From: Hemibagrus wyckioides
Taxonomy: Eukaryota; Chordata; Actinopteri; Siluriformes; Bagridae
Length of the DNA: 64,000 nucleotides
Assembly (NCBI RefSeq): GCF_019097595.1
Contig: NC_080710.1
Coordinates: 26,905,280-26,969,279 of the forward strand
Direction of reading: 5' to 3'
The first letter of the stretch is position 1; every line of letters begins with the position of its first letter. The position numbers were made by a program, and so were the translations under genes. This document shows, in pieces, positions 1 through 14,600 of this stretch. A model generated the notes under the pieces. It saw nothing but the letters and a program-made list of their open reading frames with translations, was not told the DNA's origin and searched no databases.

Positions 1-2283
1 AGTGTTTGGCTACAGTTGTTGCTTTAAAGGTGGAACAATCAATATTTGGGGCATTTCCTTTTTCCACATAGGTAATATAGTTATAACATTTTTCTGTAAA
101 TACATTTTCCTTTAGTAAATCATTTAATAACTGTATTTTCGTGTTTTACTTTTCTTAAATTACCCTTTATATTTGGATTTGAAAGCATTTAGATTGAGGA
201 ATATGTTTAAAAAAAGAAGAAATCAGGATATTCATTGCATAGCAGGTGCTGCAAATTAGTCAGTTAGTTATTTATTTATTTATTTGGTTTTATTTATTTC
301 TCTGAGACTGGGTTGAATGAGTGCAGCAGTTTAAAAGCAATCTGTTCTACAAATGTACCTAGGCAAATATCAGTGTTATTTCAGTCGTTGCTGATATCTG
401 ATCATCCTTGCAGTCACTCAGACATGTTATAATGGCAGTAGAGTTAGGCTTGTTACTCTGGGTTTGAATTCATCATAACCTGTCCTTAGGACTTTAGTCA
501 GTCAGTCATGGGCTTTATTCCTTTCTGTCAATACCAGCTTGGCCTTGGCTTTGTTCCATAAGGACGGGGAAATTATATCTCCTATATGTCTTCATCCGGT
601 CCATAAAGACAAATCCAGCTTGACCCTGATCGATACGGAAAACTGAAATGCAATTTAACTCTTCCATTTCCTCATTTTTACCCGAAAAGCGTCTTAGCAC
701 TGTGATGGGTCATTCTTTTGCAGGTTTTTTGCCTGGATGCGTTTCCTTTCCATTGCTTCTGTTCTGGAAAAAAAAATGAATGGCTTTAAAATGTATGATT
801 TTTTTTGTCCTGAATTTAATGCAAAGGGCTCCCAAGAGGCTGAGCAGAAAAGCATTTGCACTATTGTGGAGATTATTATCCACTATTGTGAGATTGGGGG
901 TTTGAATCTCGATGACACCACAGTCGTCCTTGTTCAGGTGAAGAGCAAAAGAGCAAAATTGACCGTTGCTTTCGGAGGGATAATATTCTTTCTTTCTCTC
1001 TCTCTTATATCAGTCAAAGCAGCATGAGCAAATCACAGGCAGCTATGAGCTTGTGTATGCGGAATATATACATTATATGGCATAGACGAAACAATGCTTT
1101 CCTCTGAGAGTGTCACGCTGCCCTGTGATGTAGCCTGAGTATCAGCTCGAGAAAACTGCCCATGAGCAGCCAGACATTTTTTCAATAAAACCTTACAGGA
1201 TTATCTCTAGGCTTAATATCACTACTATTACACCACTGGTGTTCTGTTTGTTTTCTACATGAGCCTAGATCACTCTGACTGATGACCCAATACAGAATAT
1301 AGTTATTTTCTGTAATTCCAAATTGTTGGTAGAGGATCTTCATTGTATAGTGAACACAAAGAACGCATTATGGCACAGTCTAATGTTGACCAAGGATTTA
1401 TAGGTGTGGCCTTATAATATTAAAAGACAGCTGATATCACACAGTCTACAACTGGATTTACATATGGGAAAATTTAGTGTTCAACACTTCATTTGCCGTT
1501 TTTGTCCCTGCCAACTGGGTCTTTATGAGGAAACGGCATTTCTGGTAAAGTTTTAACTGGGTAGTTAAAGATACGTTCACACATGTAGCTAATTTGTCAC
1601 TGCGAATCAATAGTTATGTACTATAAAGTCGCCGATAGGTGTTTCTACTACTGGTTACCATAGCAACATGGGTGGCACAACTACAATTCCACGTTTGATA
1701 CCAAATCAGTTTTTTTGCTACGACAGTTTAACATTCTGAAGGGAGAGTGTTTATATAAAATTCGCCAGCTTATATGCATCATATCATATATCAGATGATG
1801 GAGAAGGAGTGTGTGCTCTTTGGCATTGTGGTTGTCTGTCTGTGGTGAAAGAGCAAGCCCCGGACTGTCTGGGTTCATGAAACAGGAAACGGATCACGTG
1901 TGCTCTACTATCATCACTCCCGTTGACAGTCGCCGCATCAAGTCGCTGCATATTTGCATCAATATTTCTCACCTTTTTGCGTAACTGGACACACCCATAT
2001 CTAATTGCTGAAGGTTGCTGCTGCTTATGTCTCCAGTTGTCATTGACAATGAATGATCTCTGGTCATTTTGTCACCTCAAGTCGCTTTGTATGTGTGAAC
2101 ATAGGCTGCTACTCAGAAGGCTGAATGTTCGAATCCCTGCGCTGTCAACCAGCTGGATACACTCTTAATTATAAGTCGGTCTTTTTAGTGCCAGATGGTT
2201 GATTGTAAATAATATCAGGATTTTAGAGCACCAGTTTTTTGTTGCTGTTTCACAGCTCCAGTGTCATTGACGTCATCCTGAGC

Positions 2284-2430
2284 TCATGCTATTCTCCATG
2301 TAGATTTTCACACATTTCCAAAGTGTCCATGTAGGTTTTCCAACATTCTCCCAGCTCCAAATGAAACCTACCGGTAGTTAGATTGACCAGGATTGACTCC
2401 AGGTCCACTGTGAACCCTGCCAGGATAAAG
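2284..2430 (+). repeat. Degenerate teleost dispersed repeat
   Basis: Fragments such as TCCATGTAGGTTTTCC and CCACTGTGAACCCTGCCAGG match the family seen at 42.59-42.91 kb. Confidence 0.5.
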
Positions 2431-4022
2431 AGGTTGCTAAAAATGAATTCATATGAGTAACTTAACGATACATTTTAGCTTAAGACTTATAACACGTATA
2501 AAATGTATAAGCCAGCTCCTACTGGAAAAATCTGTCAAATTCCATAACAGTGACTTTTTAACAAGTAGTTAAAGTACTGTATGTAAAGGTCACTCTCTGC
2601 TTAGTGTCATTCCTACAGAACTGTTGCTTATCCACTTACATTCACACGCTGTACATTTCAGCACTTTCCGTCTTACTGTACGATTCCCACAAAAGACGGA
2701 TCGGCCGCTCGCTGGCAGAGCAGATGGTGAGTGGGCGACTGTCATACGCTCCGTGGAGCTGCTTCATATTGACAAATAATTGATAGCCTTTCGCTGTGTC
2801 TCCGGGTGCACAGTCTCCACGGTACTGTCAGTGTGCTCCCCGTGATTTCTGCTAACTCCTAAGCCTTATCCAGTAGTAAGAGGCAGCAAATGCTATTATA
2901 GGCACGCTACTTACGGTCTCAATCCCTGCAGATCGACGTCTCTCTAAATCTTCGTTGTAATCTTGCCCATAATCAATATAGAATTTTCTTGTTTTGTTTA
3001 CTTGATATCACACTCCAGTCCTGCACTGCTTTCATTTAGCTCTTAAATGTGAAGCTCTCTTGTTTCTCTCTTGTCTTTAAACGATTTCTTTTAAAGTTTT
3101 TTCTCCTTGATTTCCTCACATTCCAGCACTTCCTTTCCATCATTAAGTTGCTTCATACTTTATTGCAAGTACTCGTAATTTTTCACAGTCCCCAAACTTT
3201 CAGGGCATGGTGCAAAGACAATTTTTTTTTTTTATTTGAGCCATCCATTCTGAATATATCCTCATCTTTAAAGGCTAAGCTAAGCTTTATGCCTTTACCT
3301 TTAAGCGCTGCAAATAACTCATGATCCAGGCCTCAGGAGATTAGAGCAGGTATTAAAAGATAGCACTGCCTTCAAATTAATAATGTATTTTTTCAATTAT
3401 CCAGTATAAAGTGTGTGCCAGGTAAGGTGAAATACAAGTCAATCATCCATGACGTTGCCCTCTGGCCATCTGAGGCTATTTTAGTTTGGCCATCAAGCCG
3501 ATTCACTTCAGCATAAATGAGCACTTAGCAGAGGTTATGCATCAAAATGTGTTGATGGTGTTGGAGGAGCCTGAAACGTAAGTAAAAAAATTAGTCTGTG
3601 TGAGTAATTGACCAGACTTATGGCTTTAGCTCTATTAAAGATCAGTAAGGATTCTCTTCAATGAAACTTCACTTGAATGAAACAGACCCGTTCACTTATC
3701 TGACCTTTTTCTTTGCCCACCTTTAAAGGAGCCCAGACAGGCGAGCGGAGTATATGAAATTATCTGTAAGAGCTATGATGATACCTTTTCCATTCCTCTG
3801 TCATCACCAGATCTCTGGACTGGTTTAATCTGATAGCTGCTCTGGGTTTAAAATACATTAAATACGTTAAATACATTTGATGGGCCAGGAGGTACATTAA
3901 CATTCCTGTAACTAATACTATTTCCTGTATTAGTTAACATGAACCAATTGTGAATTCAGCTATTAAACTGTAAGTCTTTGATAAATGGAACATTATAGTC
4001 ACATTCAAATCACTGTGGTATA

Positions 4023-4290
4023 CATGGAATAACACTCTCCAGACTGAGAAGATGAAGCCTTTATCACCACCACACATACTTGTACAGTGGAATACTTTTC
4101 TTCACATATCCCAGCTGAGGAAGTTGGGGTCAGAGTGTAGGGGCAGCTATGATATAGTGCCCCTGGAGCAGACAGGGTTAAGGGCCTTACTCATTTGCCC
4201 AGCAGTGACAGCTTAGCGGTGTTGGGGTTTGAACCCCGACTTTCTGATCAACGGCCCAGAGCCTTAAACTCTTGAGTCACCACTGCCCTC
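4023..4290 (+). repeat. Teleost dispersed repeat, copy A
   Basis: Starts near GAAGCCTTTATCACC, includes GGAGCAGACAGGGTTAAGGG and a GGGTTTGAACCCC block, and ends in a 'gagtcaccactgccc' tail. Related copies lie at 6773-6990 and 8070-8300, with a weaker one near 40.32-40.47 kb. The family is common in fish; its class is uncertain, though the GGTTTGAACCC block recalls a tRNA B box. Confidence 0.75.
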
Positions 4291-6772
4291 ATCTTGCAAC
4301 TCTACTTCTACTCATCTTGCAGCTCAGATATGTTCTAAGAACGACACTATCATACAAAAATGAAGCACTTCAAGTATATTGTGTTTTATTCCTTACTTAT
4401 CTGTTAACATGTGTACAGGCACATTCAAGCAAATAAGCATATAAGACTGAAGAGAGCCTCTGGTCTGCGATACTATATAGCAGTTGCAAATGTCATAGGT
4501 TTGGGGAAAACTACTTGAATTGGTGACATGAACTGAAGACTTTAGCTGAACGCATGTCGTGATGACGTCACACAACACACCTTGGACCAACTCTGTGGAA
4601 AATTTATGGTACATTTGGAAAAATTGCAAGCTCCTCCAAAAATATTCTAATACTTCCAGGTTATTGGGTGATAAATAACTTTCTCTTGTTCTGAGTTGAA
4701 TTCGTCATGCAGGTGCTATTCTGATCCTAATAATCTTTTTGATATTATCAGCCAGATTTTGAAAGCCATAAGCAGTACTTTGAGACTCAGGTTGTGTGTG
4801 CATCAAGAACAGATTGAAGCCTATTTTAGGGCCAGCTAGCAGATGCACGGGAGAACACTTATTATCGTTCTGCTTTGAATCCCTCTGTTGATTGAGGTGC
4901 TTCCCCGATTTCATGACGGAGATCTTAATAATTCAGCGACTTCATCTCCGCCTGGAGACTTCTCTTCATGCAGGAATTTTAATTTGAGCTCCCTAAAGTT
5001 TTGCGTGTGTGCATGTCTTCTTCTTCTTTTCCTCTTCTTTCAGCCGATCTTCTTTTAATTAGGTTTATTATTTTGTCATGGGTGACAGCTCTATGTTATT
5101 TGTTCTACTTTGGTGCTGATGTACAGTGGGTTCTGTCGGTATATGGAAAGGAGAATGAAAAGATTCTCGATTCATGAATTACTTGTATGCTTATAGTCTT
5201 TAATTTGGAGGGAAAAGAGTCTAGTAACTGATGCATGAAAAGTCATATACACTGATTATTTGGCTCAACCTCATGGCTTACCTCGAGGAAAGTCGTAGCT
5301 AAATGATGTGGATGACATCATGCAGAACAGAGTATCTAGGATCAGTTGCTGAGGATTAGAATAAGTAAAAACTTAAACATTGATCCCATTGTATCCTTGT
5401 CTGTAGGTTGACTGGTTCTGGCATCTACCTGGTATTCGTTCTCCTGGTACACCAACTGTTACAAGGCTTTACAGGAATTAGAGCAGAAAGCACAAAATAC
5501 CTGTGATCTGTGTCCCTGTGAATGATTACTAATAGATAATAGTGGTCTTAAGAGGATGGCAGGAATTATGCAAGCAAATGCATGGGTCACATCTCAGAAT
5601 ACACCAAAAATTCAACCTTGTCTCAAAGTCACAAACAAAGGTCGCCTGCTCAGATGAATCATGGTAATAGAAAGCTCAAGCAACATGAGTCCATGGAGCC
5701 ATACTGTTAAGCTTCAACTGGTGTGGCAGTAGGATAGATGTTTTCCCAGCTCACTTTAGGGCACCAGATGCAGATTGTAGAAAATCAGAACAGCGGGATG
5801 TAACTAAACAATGTTTCTGATGATAAATCAATATCTACAATATTTACCCATTCAGAGGCAGGTTACGCAAATATATTTAAAAACATATCGTGATATATTA
5901 AATTGTCAGACAGTAGCACTGGACTCTTGTTGAAGAGATCACTCTGGGTTTTGGTGCCAGAAGAATAAGGCTTTTATTATCATGCAGTAACAGTCTGAGT
6001 TGGTTTGCAAAGCAACTCCCTCTCTAACCCGTCTTCCCCATTTTATATGCATCGACTCCCATTAGTTTTCACTCTACATTCCTACATCATCCCAACGTCT
6101 GCTTCTTATTTGGGGTCCTCCTTGAGTATACGAACGGTGGAGCCACTCTGCATAGGTCCAGCTTACTTTACCCTACAGTCACATTCCAATGCACACAAGT
6201 TGGACACTCACTAAGCTACACGTTAAGCTAAACAGGTCATACATGTATATCATATATGGCACATTCCTTTGAACACACACATCAGACACAATAAAATTAT
6301 TCTACACTCTCAGTATTATTGAAATCATGCAGGAAATATATACTGAACTGTAAGGTCAGGATCATGTTCGTCTAAGACGCACCTTTGTTTTACTCAGACT
6401 TCAACCCACATGCGTAACTCATGTAAGAGCTTAAGTCTGTAGTTCTGTCTGAATAGAATATAATGTGAGCACTTTCTGTATTAAATATTCACTATGCATG
6501 CTTAACTCCACTTAGCTTTTATGGGTACAGTTCATCCACCTCAGCATTGTAATGTATCATATCAGTTGGTATATATTGTGTATATATCGTCAGTGTATAT
6601 TTCAGGTGGAGTATGGGAAACGAATTTTGTGATTAAACCTTTTTTGAGATGAGGCATAAAGTGGAAGGGACTGTTTGCAGCAGCTATGTGATATAAGCAT
6701 TTCTGTTTGGTACATCATTCCTATAAAACACATTCGGTATCTTCACATCTTACCAAAAAGCGTGTGTCAACT

Positions 6773-6990
6773 GTGGAATAACACTCTCCAGACCGAAAAG
6801 AGGAAGCCTTTATTATCACCACACACAGTGGAATCCTTTTCTTCGCATTTTCCAGGAAGTTGAGGTCAGAGTATTGGGGCAGCTATGATACAGCACCCCC
6901 GGAGCAGAGAGGGTTAAGGGCCTTCCTCAGTTGGCCAGCAGTGGCAGCTTGCCCAGACCCTTAAACTCTTGAACCACCACCTTCCAAAAA
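6773..6990 (+). repeat. Teleost dispersed repeat, copy B
   Basis: Same family and orientation as 4023-4290, lacking the block with the GAACCCC motif. Confidence 0.75.
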
Positions 6991-7688
6991 ATTGCCTCTT
7001 CCACTTCCACTAAAATTGTTACAGAAAAGTGCAAAAGTTTTAACATGTATTGTCCATTCTACACATTTGCACATCTGTCCACACTCCCTTTGATATTATT
7101 TTCCAATCCTGACACAAATATTGGTCAACCCCAGTTAAGACGTAGGTATTGCCGAGTGCACGGTCACTTTAAATCTTTAGAAACTTCTGTGGAGTTCCTT
7201 TAATGAAATTTGGGCATCCTTTCGTCTCTGACTAGACACTGTTGTTCCCATCGCAAAGGTTGGATCATATTATGTCACTGTTTTGTCAGCTTATGCAACC
7301 TTCAACCCAGCAAGCCCTCTCAAACCTCCTTCACAAAACCTTTATCAACACCTCCAGCTCGCCAGCTCAGAAACTCTCCGCTCTCTGGTACCCTCCTTGT
7401 CCGTCAGGTATAATTAGAAAATAAATTAGTTGTTGGATTAATACGATAGGAAGAACGTGTGCAGTGAGTTTGAGCTGCGGAAGTCTGTAGCTCTTAATCA
7501 AATGCAAATTGATTTTTTGGGTTGTTCCCTTCCACTCCGGAGGGGAGAGAGCCTACAGATGAGAAGAATGTCCCTCATCTAACAGCAGGATTTAATCAAA
7601 AACTCTTAAAATAGAACTAGCCAAATTGCCTCACCAAACAATTCTTGCTGTGCTATTCTTTGGGTGTATTAATGAAAGTGGGACATTT

Positions 7689-7711
7689 GTGTGTGTGTGT
7701 GTGTGTGTGTT
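7689..7711 (+). repeat. GT microsatellite
   Basis: Perfect dinucleotide run in the fars2 intron. Confidence 0.95.
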
Positions 7712-8069
7712 TCGGAAAAACCTTGGCATGATGAAATTTTGTAGGCTTTTTTTCCTCCCATCTATATGAAATTCTAAAAATTAAAGGTTTCCCCAGAACT
7801 TTTTAATGATATTTCAACCACATTCACAGTTCTAGCATTTCCAACTCGATTTCTGTTATGTAAACAGTTCATGGTGGTGCATATGCTTTGCTGAAAAGCT
7901 GACAGTTATTACTGGAAGGTGATTGATTTTCCTAGAAATTAATTGGAAGGTATTTTAATTCATATTATTTCAAACACAAGTAAGTGGGCAGCATGGGGAA
8001 AATTAATTTACAATCAACAAAATTAACAAACAAGTCACTCTTGATTATTCTATTTTTAGCCCTTACACA

Positions 8070-8300
8070 ACTGAAAGTAAAAAGAAGCCTTTGTCACATC
8101 TACATTACAGCACAAGGGATTTTTTTTTTTTTTGCATATGTTAAGAAGTTTGGGAGCACAGGGCAGCCATGATACATCACCCATGAAGAAGAGAAGGTTA
8201 AGGGTTTTTGCTCAAGAGTCCAGTAGTGGCAGTGGGGCTTGAACCTCTGACCTTCTGATCAATAAACCAGAGCTTTTGTCCAACTATCCCTACTACAAAT
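8070..8300 (+). repeat. Teleost dispersed repeat, copy C
   Basis: Same family as 4023-4290, more diverged, with a poly-T insert at about 8.12 kb. Confidence 0.7.
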
Positions 8301-8534
8301 GAACGGCATGTGTTCTAACATTGGATTTTATTATGTTTATGGCATGGGCAGATTTCTTGACATCTATCTGAACCATTGCTGTTGCTTTTTTTTAAGCTCA
8401 GCTTCTGTTGTTGGATAAAAAGTGGGGCTATACTTATATCCTCCAGGCCTTTGTGTCTCCTCTGCTTGTCCGGTCAAAATGTATCACATTGTCATGTTAC
8501 TGTCATCAGTAATAAGGTGGCATGAGGCTCAGCG

Positions 8535-8765
8535 TGTAGTGTTATAGCCCCTGTGCAGCATGTGTGTGGTCATGTTCTCCCAGTGTCTGTGTGGCTTTCC
8601 TTCAGGATTTCCAGTTTCTTTCTACTTCTAAAAAACATGACAGTGGGTGAATTGGCTTGGATAAATTAGGTGTGTGTGTGTGTGTGTGTGTGGTGCTTTG
8701 CAGTAGATTGGCATCCAACCCAGGGTATAGACCTACCTCTCACCCAGTGTACCTCTCAGACTCCA
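8535..8765 (+). repeat. Teleost dispersed repeat with internal GT run
   Basis: Carries CATGTTCTCCCAGTGTC, GGTGAATTGGCTT, a GT microsatellite (8670-8692) and an ACCCAGTGTACCT tail. Same family as 42.59-42.91 kb. Confidence 0.65.
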
Positions 8766-9294
8766 GCTCTGTCTTATCTGTGACCAAGCACTTACTCCGA
8801 GACTCACAGTGAGTGAGAGTGATATCACACGGCTTGTTGGAGATTAGCCGACAGCAGACATATTTAAAATTTTAAAACTTTGCTCACTGTGCAGTTTTAG
8901 TGCCTCCTGAGCAGTGAATAGAACTGGGTCAGATATTGTAGTTAAATTCTCAGGTACACTTGTAGGTTGATTGTAACAAGGTCACATACTGAGAGGATCC
9001 CTTGTAACATAATCGTTTTACCACATATTATTAGCACTAGCAGTACGGTAACGGGTTTTTGGAGAAAATGTGAAGAAACTAAAACAGTTAGAACTCTTCA
9101 GTGCTACTTTGGATGGTGAAGTCAGGACTAATAAAGCACGATAAAGGCAGACATGTACAGTAAATCGTCTGGGTTGAAATTTTGACTTTGAGTTCATAAA
9201 AATCAGAGCTTGGAGGATTACAAGAACTCTTTTTGAAATAAGCCATAATGTGCATATTTTTGAACAATATAATGCTCTTGAATTAATTTATTTA

Positions 9295-9992
9295 ATGCAT
9301 GCAATTATCTAATCAGCCAATAGTGTGCCAACAAAGCAATCTATAAAATCATTCAGGTACAAGCCAGCATCTTTACATCAACCATCAGATTGAGGAAAAA
9401 ATTGATCTGAGACTTTAAACATCCTATAAAAGTTAAAGGTTGGAAAAACATAGCCTGGACTAATGAAGCTTAACTTATGCTGAGACAGATTTTGGCACCA
9501 ACAGCATGAATCCATGGACCTGACCTGCCTTGTGTCAACAGTCCAGGCAGGTGGAGGTGGTGTAATGATGTAGGGATGGTGTTTTCTTTAGCACAGTTAT
9601 GGCAATTAATCATCGCCTGAATCCTATAGCCTGAGTATTTAAGCACTGGTGCTGATCATGTGCATCCCTTCATGTCCACAATTTATCTTCTAATGGTTCA
9701 TTTCAACATGATCACCCAGTTTAAGTCGTTACAAACTGGTTTCGCGAACATGACGTCGAGTTCAGTGTTCTTCAGTGGCCTTCCCAGTCACCAGATCTGA
9801 ATCCGATAGAAAACCTGTGGGTTGTGGTAGAACCGGAGATTTGCAACAATCAGAAATGCAATCATGGACCAGAATCTCAAAGGAATGTTAACAACATCTT
9901 GTGTAATCCATGCTATGAAGAAGTGAGGCTGTTCTAAGAGTAAAGGGGAGGCCCTGACCATTATTAATATAGTGTTCCTGATAAAGTGCCTT
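9295..9992 (+). pseudogene. Degenerate Tc1-like transposon copy
   Basis: Relic of another Tc1-like family on the plus strand. A transposase region can be read in pieces: WKNIAW near 9.43 kb, then [17 protein letters not shown] at about 9.77-9.83 kb, which contains the catalytic Glu motif. Frames are broken by indels and stops, and the ends are eroded (a cctgataaagtg remnant near 9.98 kb). It lies in the fars2 intron. Confidence 0.8.
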
Positions 9993-11439
9993 GTAAGCAT
10001 ATGATCAACTCTAACAACAGCAAATACAGATGCAGCTTTATAGCTTTTTGTTATACATAGTAACTCAAATTGTTGGGCATATGGGAGATGTTGTGAATAA
10101 ATACTGTGAATAGGTCATGTGAAAAGTCCACTGCAAAGGCATCGTCTTGAGATTCACTGACATTTCCGCCATTATATTTTCATTTTGGACAAAGTACGCT
10201 TTCCAGGAAGCTCGTAATGGAAAGCTAAGGCTGCCCTTTCAGCTTATTATCACATTAGAAAACAACAACGGTTCTCACTTCACAGAATATCACATTGCTT
10301 GAGTGCTTGAGCTGTTAGTACCACTCCCTGTTGGAAATCATTAGGAGCCCACTGAATGAATTTTCCCTGTCTACTCGTCTTCCTTCTCTCTGAGCCGAAC
10401 CTGTTGGAGGGTGTCAGCTTGCATGATTGCTTTCCTCTCTGCTAGCACACTTACTGGATGTTTTCCTGTAAGTCAGCTTTGTGCAGTTTATATGAAAGAA
10501 ACTTTGACTTTATTACCAGTGGCCTCACAACGATCCCTTCAAATGAAACGGCAAAATCCTTTCTGTTTCCTTTTGACGCTTTCTCTTATTAAGGAGCGTA
10601 TGAAAAGCATCGTAATATGGAAGCATGTTTTATGTGAATTAAATATTCATTCAGCAGCCATTTCAAATACAGTACAAATTACAAAATGAATCACAGCTGT
10701 ATCAAAACCACAGTTTCATCTTATTTTTCTCAGCTTTAGGCTGTGAACCCGGCGCTCTGCACCAAGACCTTTATGCTGCTTGCAAAATACAAAACACAAT
10801 TTGGGTGGACATGATACATACTCCCTCTATTATCCCAGAGTTCAGTGCAGTTTACAACTGACTGAAAATTCTGTTTGATTGCAGCACTGTTGGATTCATG
10901 TTTCTGGTTCAAAGGTGTGCGTTCATTTTCTAGGATTGTTTACTGTAAGGCAAATTATAGCTAGATTAAAGACATAATGAATGTGTGTCTTCTCATACAT
11001 TTGTTGTTTCTATAGTAACAACTAGAGATGGCACTGATCCGATAACCCTAGCGGGTCAATATCAGCAAAGTATGGTGCCTTGGATATCGGAGGTGGGGGG
11101 AAAAAATTTCTATTTATTGTATTTGCAACGTATGGGATATTTGTCTGAAACAGCTGTGTGGGGTTTTGTTGAGTTTTTAAGTGCTTCAGTTTAACATGAA
11201 TCATTTTAAAGCTTATTCGTTTTTTAAAGAAAACGTATATAAAATGCGTCTTGATATTTGATGCTACTCAGCACTTTCAGTATCATTGCCTTTCATGCTG
11301 AAATGAAAGGCTGTATGGTGATATGGTGGTGATATGAGAAAATGCTCTTATATAAGAGAAATAAAGCACTTTAATAACATCTAGTTATGGGAAAATCAGG
11401 AACTTGAATGAGGATGGATTCTGTCAACATGTGACAAAG

Positions 11440-11441
11440 GA

Positions 11442-11532
<91 letters not shown>

Positions 11533-11596
11533 GCAGGCAGGCAGGCAGGCAGACAGACAGATAGACAGACCGACACAGACAGACAGACAGACAGAC

Positions 11597-11655
<59 letters not shown>
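11440..11655 (+). repeat. GATA/GACA compound microsatellite
   Basis: About 215 bp of interleaved GATA and GACA (and GGCA) tetranucleotides in the fars2 intron, in at least five alternating blocks. Confidence 0.98.
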
Positions 11656-14600
11656 TTGCTAGAATCTCAGACAGACAGAAATCTCAGACAGACAGCTTCT
11701 TTCTTTCTTCTTCTTAATGCTCTGCAGTTAGGTTTGCAGGAGGACATTGGTGGGGTGTGTAAAAGGTCTTTACACACATGGTTAATTTTTTCAAAATATT
11801 TCTTTTACATACACAACATCCCAAATGGAAATAGTTGTAACATCTGGTTTAAACCAGTTTTACTCGTCCTCGGTGTCCTCGACCTCATTGAACCAATAGC
11901 TGACCTGATTAGATTTTGGAATTGATCCAAACAGGATCAAGGTCACAACAAGGTCAATGTCCGGAATATTTTTTTTTTTTTCTTTTTGGTTGATTTATAT
12001 TTTAAGTGTGTTACAGTGATTCAAATTACTTACTATAAGAGCTAGCTTTGCTGGTGGTAAAGACATTGTGCTCTGAACCACTGAAGAAGAGGCCATCTTG
12101 CTCAGGGATTGCCGTGTGTCTTAATTCTACTTTGGAATGAACTCTTATATTGATTATTTCGAACATTTTTGCCTCATCATCAGGTGGTAACAGTCACAGC
12201 TTTGCATCGCATTATAGGATTATTTTCCTATAACAGCATGTCCTGTCCTTTTAATCCTTAAAGGATAGACACTAAGAAAAGGGAATTTAGTACTAAATAC
12301 AGATTGTTTTGTACATTTCCAAAGCACTTTCTTTGATAGTAGAACAACCCAGATCCCTGGATCTTTCCAAACAGGATTATATTAGTACAGTTTATCCACA
12401 AGAATACATATTGCAATTCTTCTTTTGGGTGGAAAGGAAAGTGCTCTGTACCAGGGGATACACAACCACCACCATTCTTGTTAAAATCCTTCTCAAATCA
12501 TGCAAATTGGACTCCCAATTCTCCACTCATTCTTCTATAGGCTTATGAACAAGAGGTAGTGGAATGGGAAATGGAAATGATGAAGAGAAAAGTGCAAGTA
12601 AAAAAAAAAAAAAGACAAAGACTATTGCAAATGTTGTGGGACTCAATACTCATTTCTCAAACTGTTGGGTTGAGGCCACAGAGGCACTAAAGAAAACCTA
12701 GTCTGTCTGATCACAAGAACGACCTGAGACGTGAAGTGTAGAGAGAGCAGTACAGCCGAGTGAAGTAGCAGTTAGCAGGGTGCAAACATGATGCCGTCAC
12801 CTTTCCTGTTAGATTTCCTTACAGTTCGAAGCATAAAATACAACTCTTAGCCTCTTGTAGATGTAAAGCAAAGTGTAGTGGTGGTAAAGGGGGATCATGC
12901 ACGATTCTCGTAAAGCTGGTTTGATTTCCAGCTAGAGTTTCTCTTCAGAAAGCATCGCCTCTCTACAGGGGTTGTAAGTAAAACGTTAAAGGATATGGTC
13001 TTCAAATCCAAGCACCACCGAGCCGCCTCTGTTGGGTCTTTGTTGCGTTATTCTTTAACCCTTAACCCACTTGCATTGAAGTCTCTCTCAGGCTACATCC
13101 GCATTAATCCGGATGGATCTGAAAACTACATTTCTGTTAAAGCACTTTGGGGGAAAAAAGCAATCTAAAGGTTGTACAAAGTCACATTAATGATTAACAA
13201 GGCTATCAAACTGGATGGCTATCACAACAAATGCAGTACAACATCAACTCGTTTGTTTTAGGTTCAGTGGGTCACATGACTGCGCCACATGATGTAAAAA
13301 ATACGTCATTGTATTGATATATCTCGTTTTTTGCAAAAGCTGTTGGGGGGGGGGCATTTCAGTGTGGACAGAATGGCAAAACAAGCTTTAAGATTTATCT
13401 GTGTTAATGTGGACATAACCTCAACGACAAGTTGGATAAAAATGTAAATGTAAGCCTCGCTTATAACTAATTATCATATTTATCTGGCTCATGTTCACAA
13501 ATGAAAGGTTTGCTAATGCAGTTCTAATAAAGTATTGGATAAAGACTAATGTCAGACTTATGTTGGTTAGAATGTTAAATGTTATGTTGATTTGTGCAAA
13601 GGAAAAGCAGAGGAAGCTATGGGTTCTGATATGAACTAATATATTATCTATGTACTGACTGCTGACTGAATAAATTACTGACTTCTTAACCAAGATACCA
13701 AGGCCTAGGATGTTATATGATTGTGCCATGTATAGTACTGTATATTGGACAGGTTCTTGCAAGTTAAGCTGATGGTGATGTTTCAGAAATAACATTTCTT
13801 AAATATTGTAGAATATCAGTTTGCTTTACAGTGGTATTAGATGATTTGCTCTCTCAAAGTTAGGAAAAAATACATTCTGGAAATATCAAAATGTTGGAGT
13901 GGTATTAATATTTTTCTTTTCACCTCAACAGCCATGTTTTACATGGAATGCTACGGGAAGCAGGTGGAAAGCAGAATGCTTCAATTACAGAAAAGCACTT
14001 CCAAAGTTGAGAAACGTTCGACTAGAATGATTTCAACCAATTTTATTTTTTACTTATTATTTCGCAGTTCAGAGGGCAAGCTAAAAACAAGGTGGAAGAC
14101 AGGAATTATTATCTTGTTGGTAGGCACGTATGAGGACATATACAACTTTGGCAATGACAAATCTTCAATTCAAGTCAATTCAATTCAATTCAATTTCAAT
14201 TCCATCATTGTGATGACTGAAATCAACAACTTAATTTTCATATGTGATCTGATCTTACGCTTTAACTTTTACTACATTTCATTTATTTAACCTGCAATAC
14301 TGATGGTAATGAATCTAATCTAGAGAGAAAGCTAGGCCAGTTAGTTAGATGGTACTAGTTACGATTAGTAAGAGCATTGCTGTGGTTACTGTGTGTGTGT
14401 TGTATGATCTCCAGTTAGCATTTTATCTGGAAAAATAAAAAGTTTCAGCAATGTTCTAGGAGTGTTTGGAAATATTATTTAAAAACCCAAGAATTTGCTG
14501 TGTAAACACTCCTGGATCCAAATGATTTAAAACCCGTAACATTCAGAAAATACCATGCCAACATAAAATTGTTAGCTGAGCTATGATTCCCCCGAACAAG

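Noticed and set aside
4180..4290. tRNA gene suggested by a GGTTTGAACCC B-box-like block
   Set aside because: No cloverleaf can be drawn; the block belongs to a dispersed repeat with other copies nearby.
11020..11110. Coding remnant suggested by a 69-codon frame
   Set aside because: The 'agagatggcactgatccgat' stretch looks like a worn dispersed fish repeat; nothing definite can be named.
11440..11655. CRISPR-like array
   Set aside because: The tetranucleotide microsatellite has no unique spacers, and the genome is vertebrate.
13421..13795. 124-codon open frame on the minus strand
   Set aside because: No motif or family resemblance; AT-rich DNA in the fars2 intron.
13841..14290. 149-codon open frame on the plus strand
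   Set aside because: No recognisable domain, no codon pattern, AT-rich intron sequence ending in simple CAATT repeats. Likely chance.
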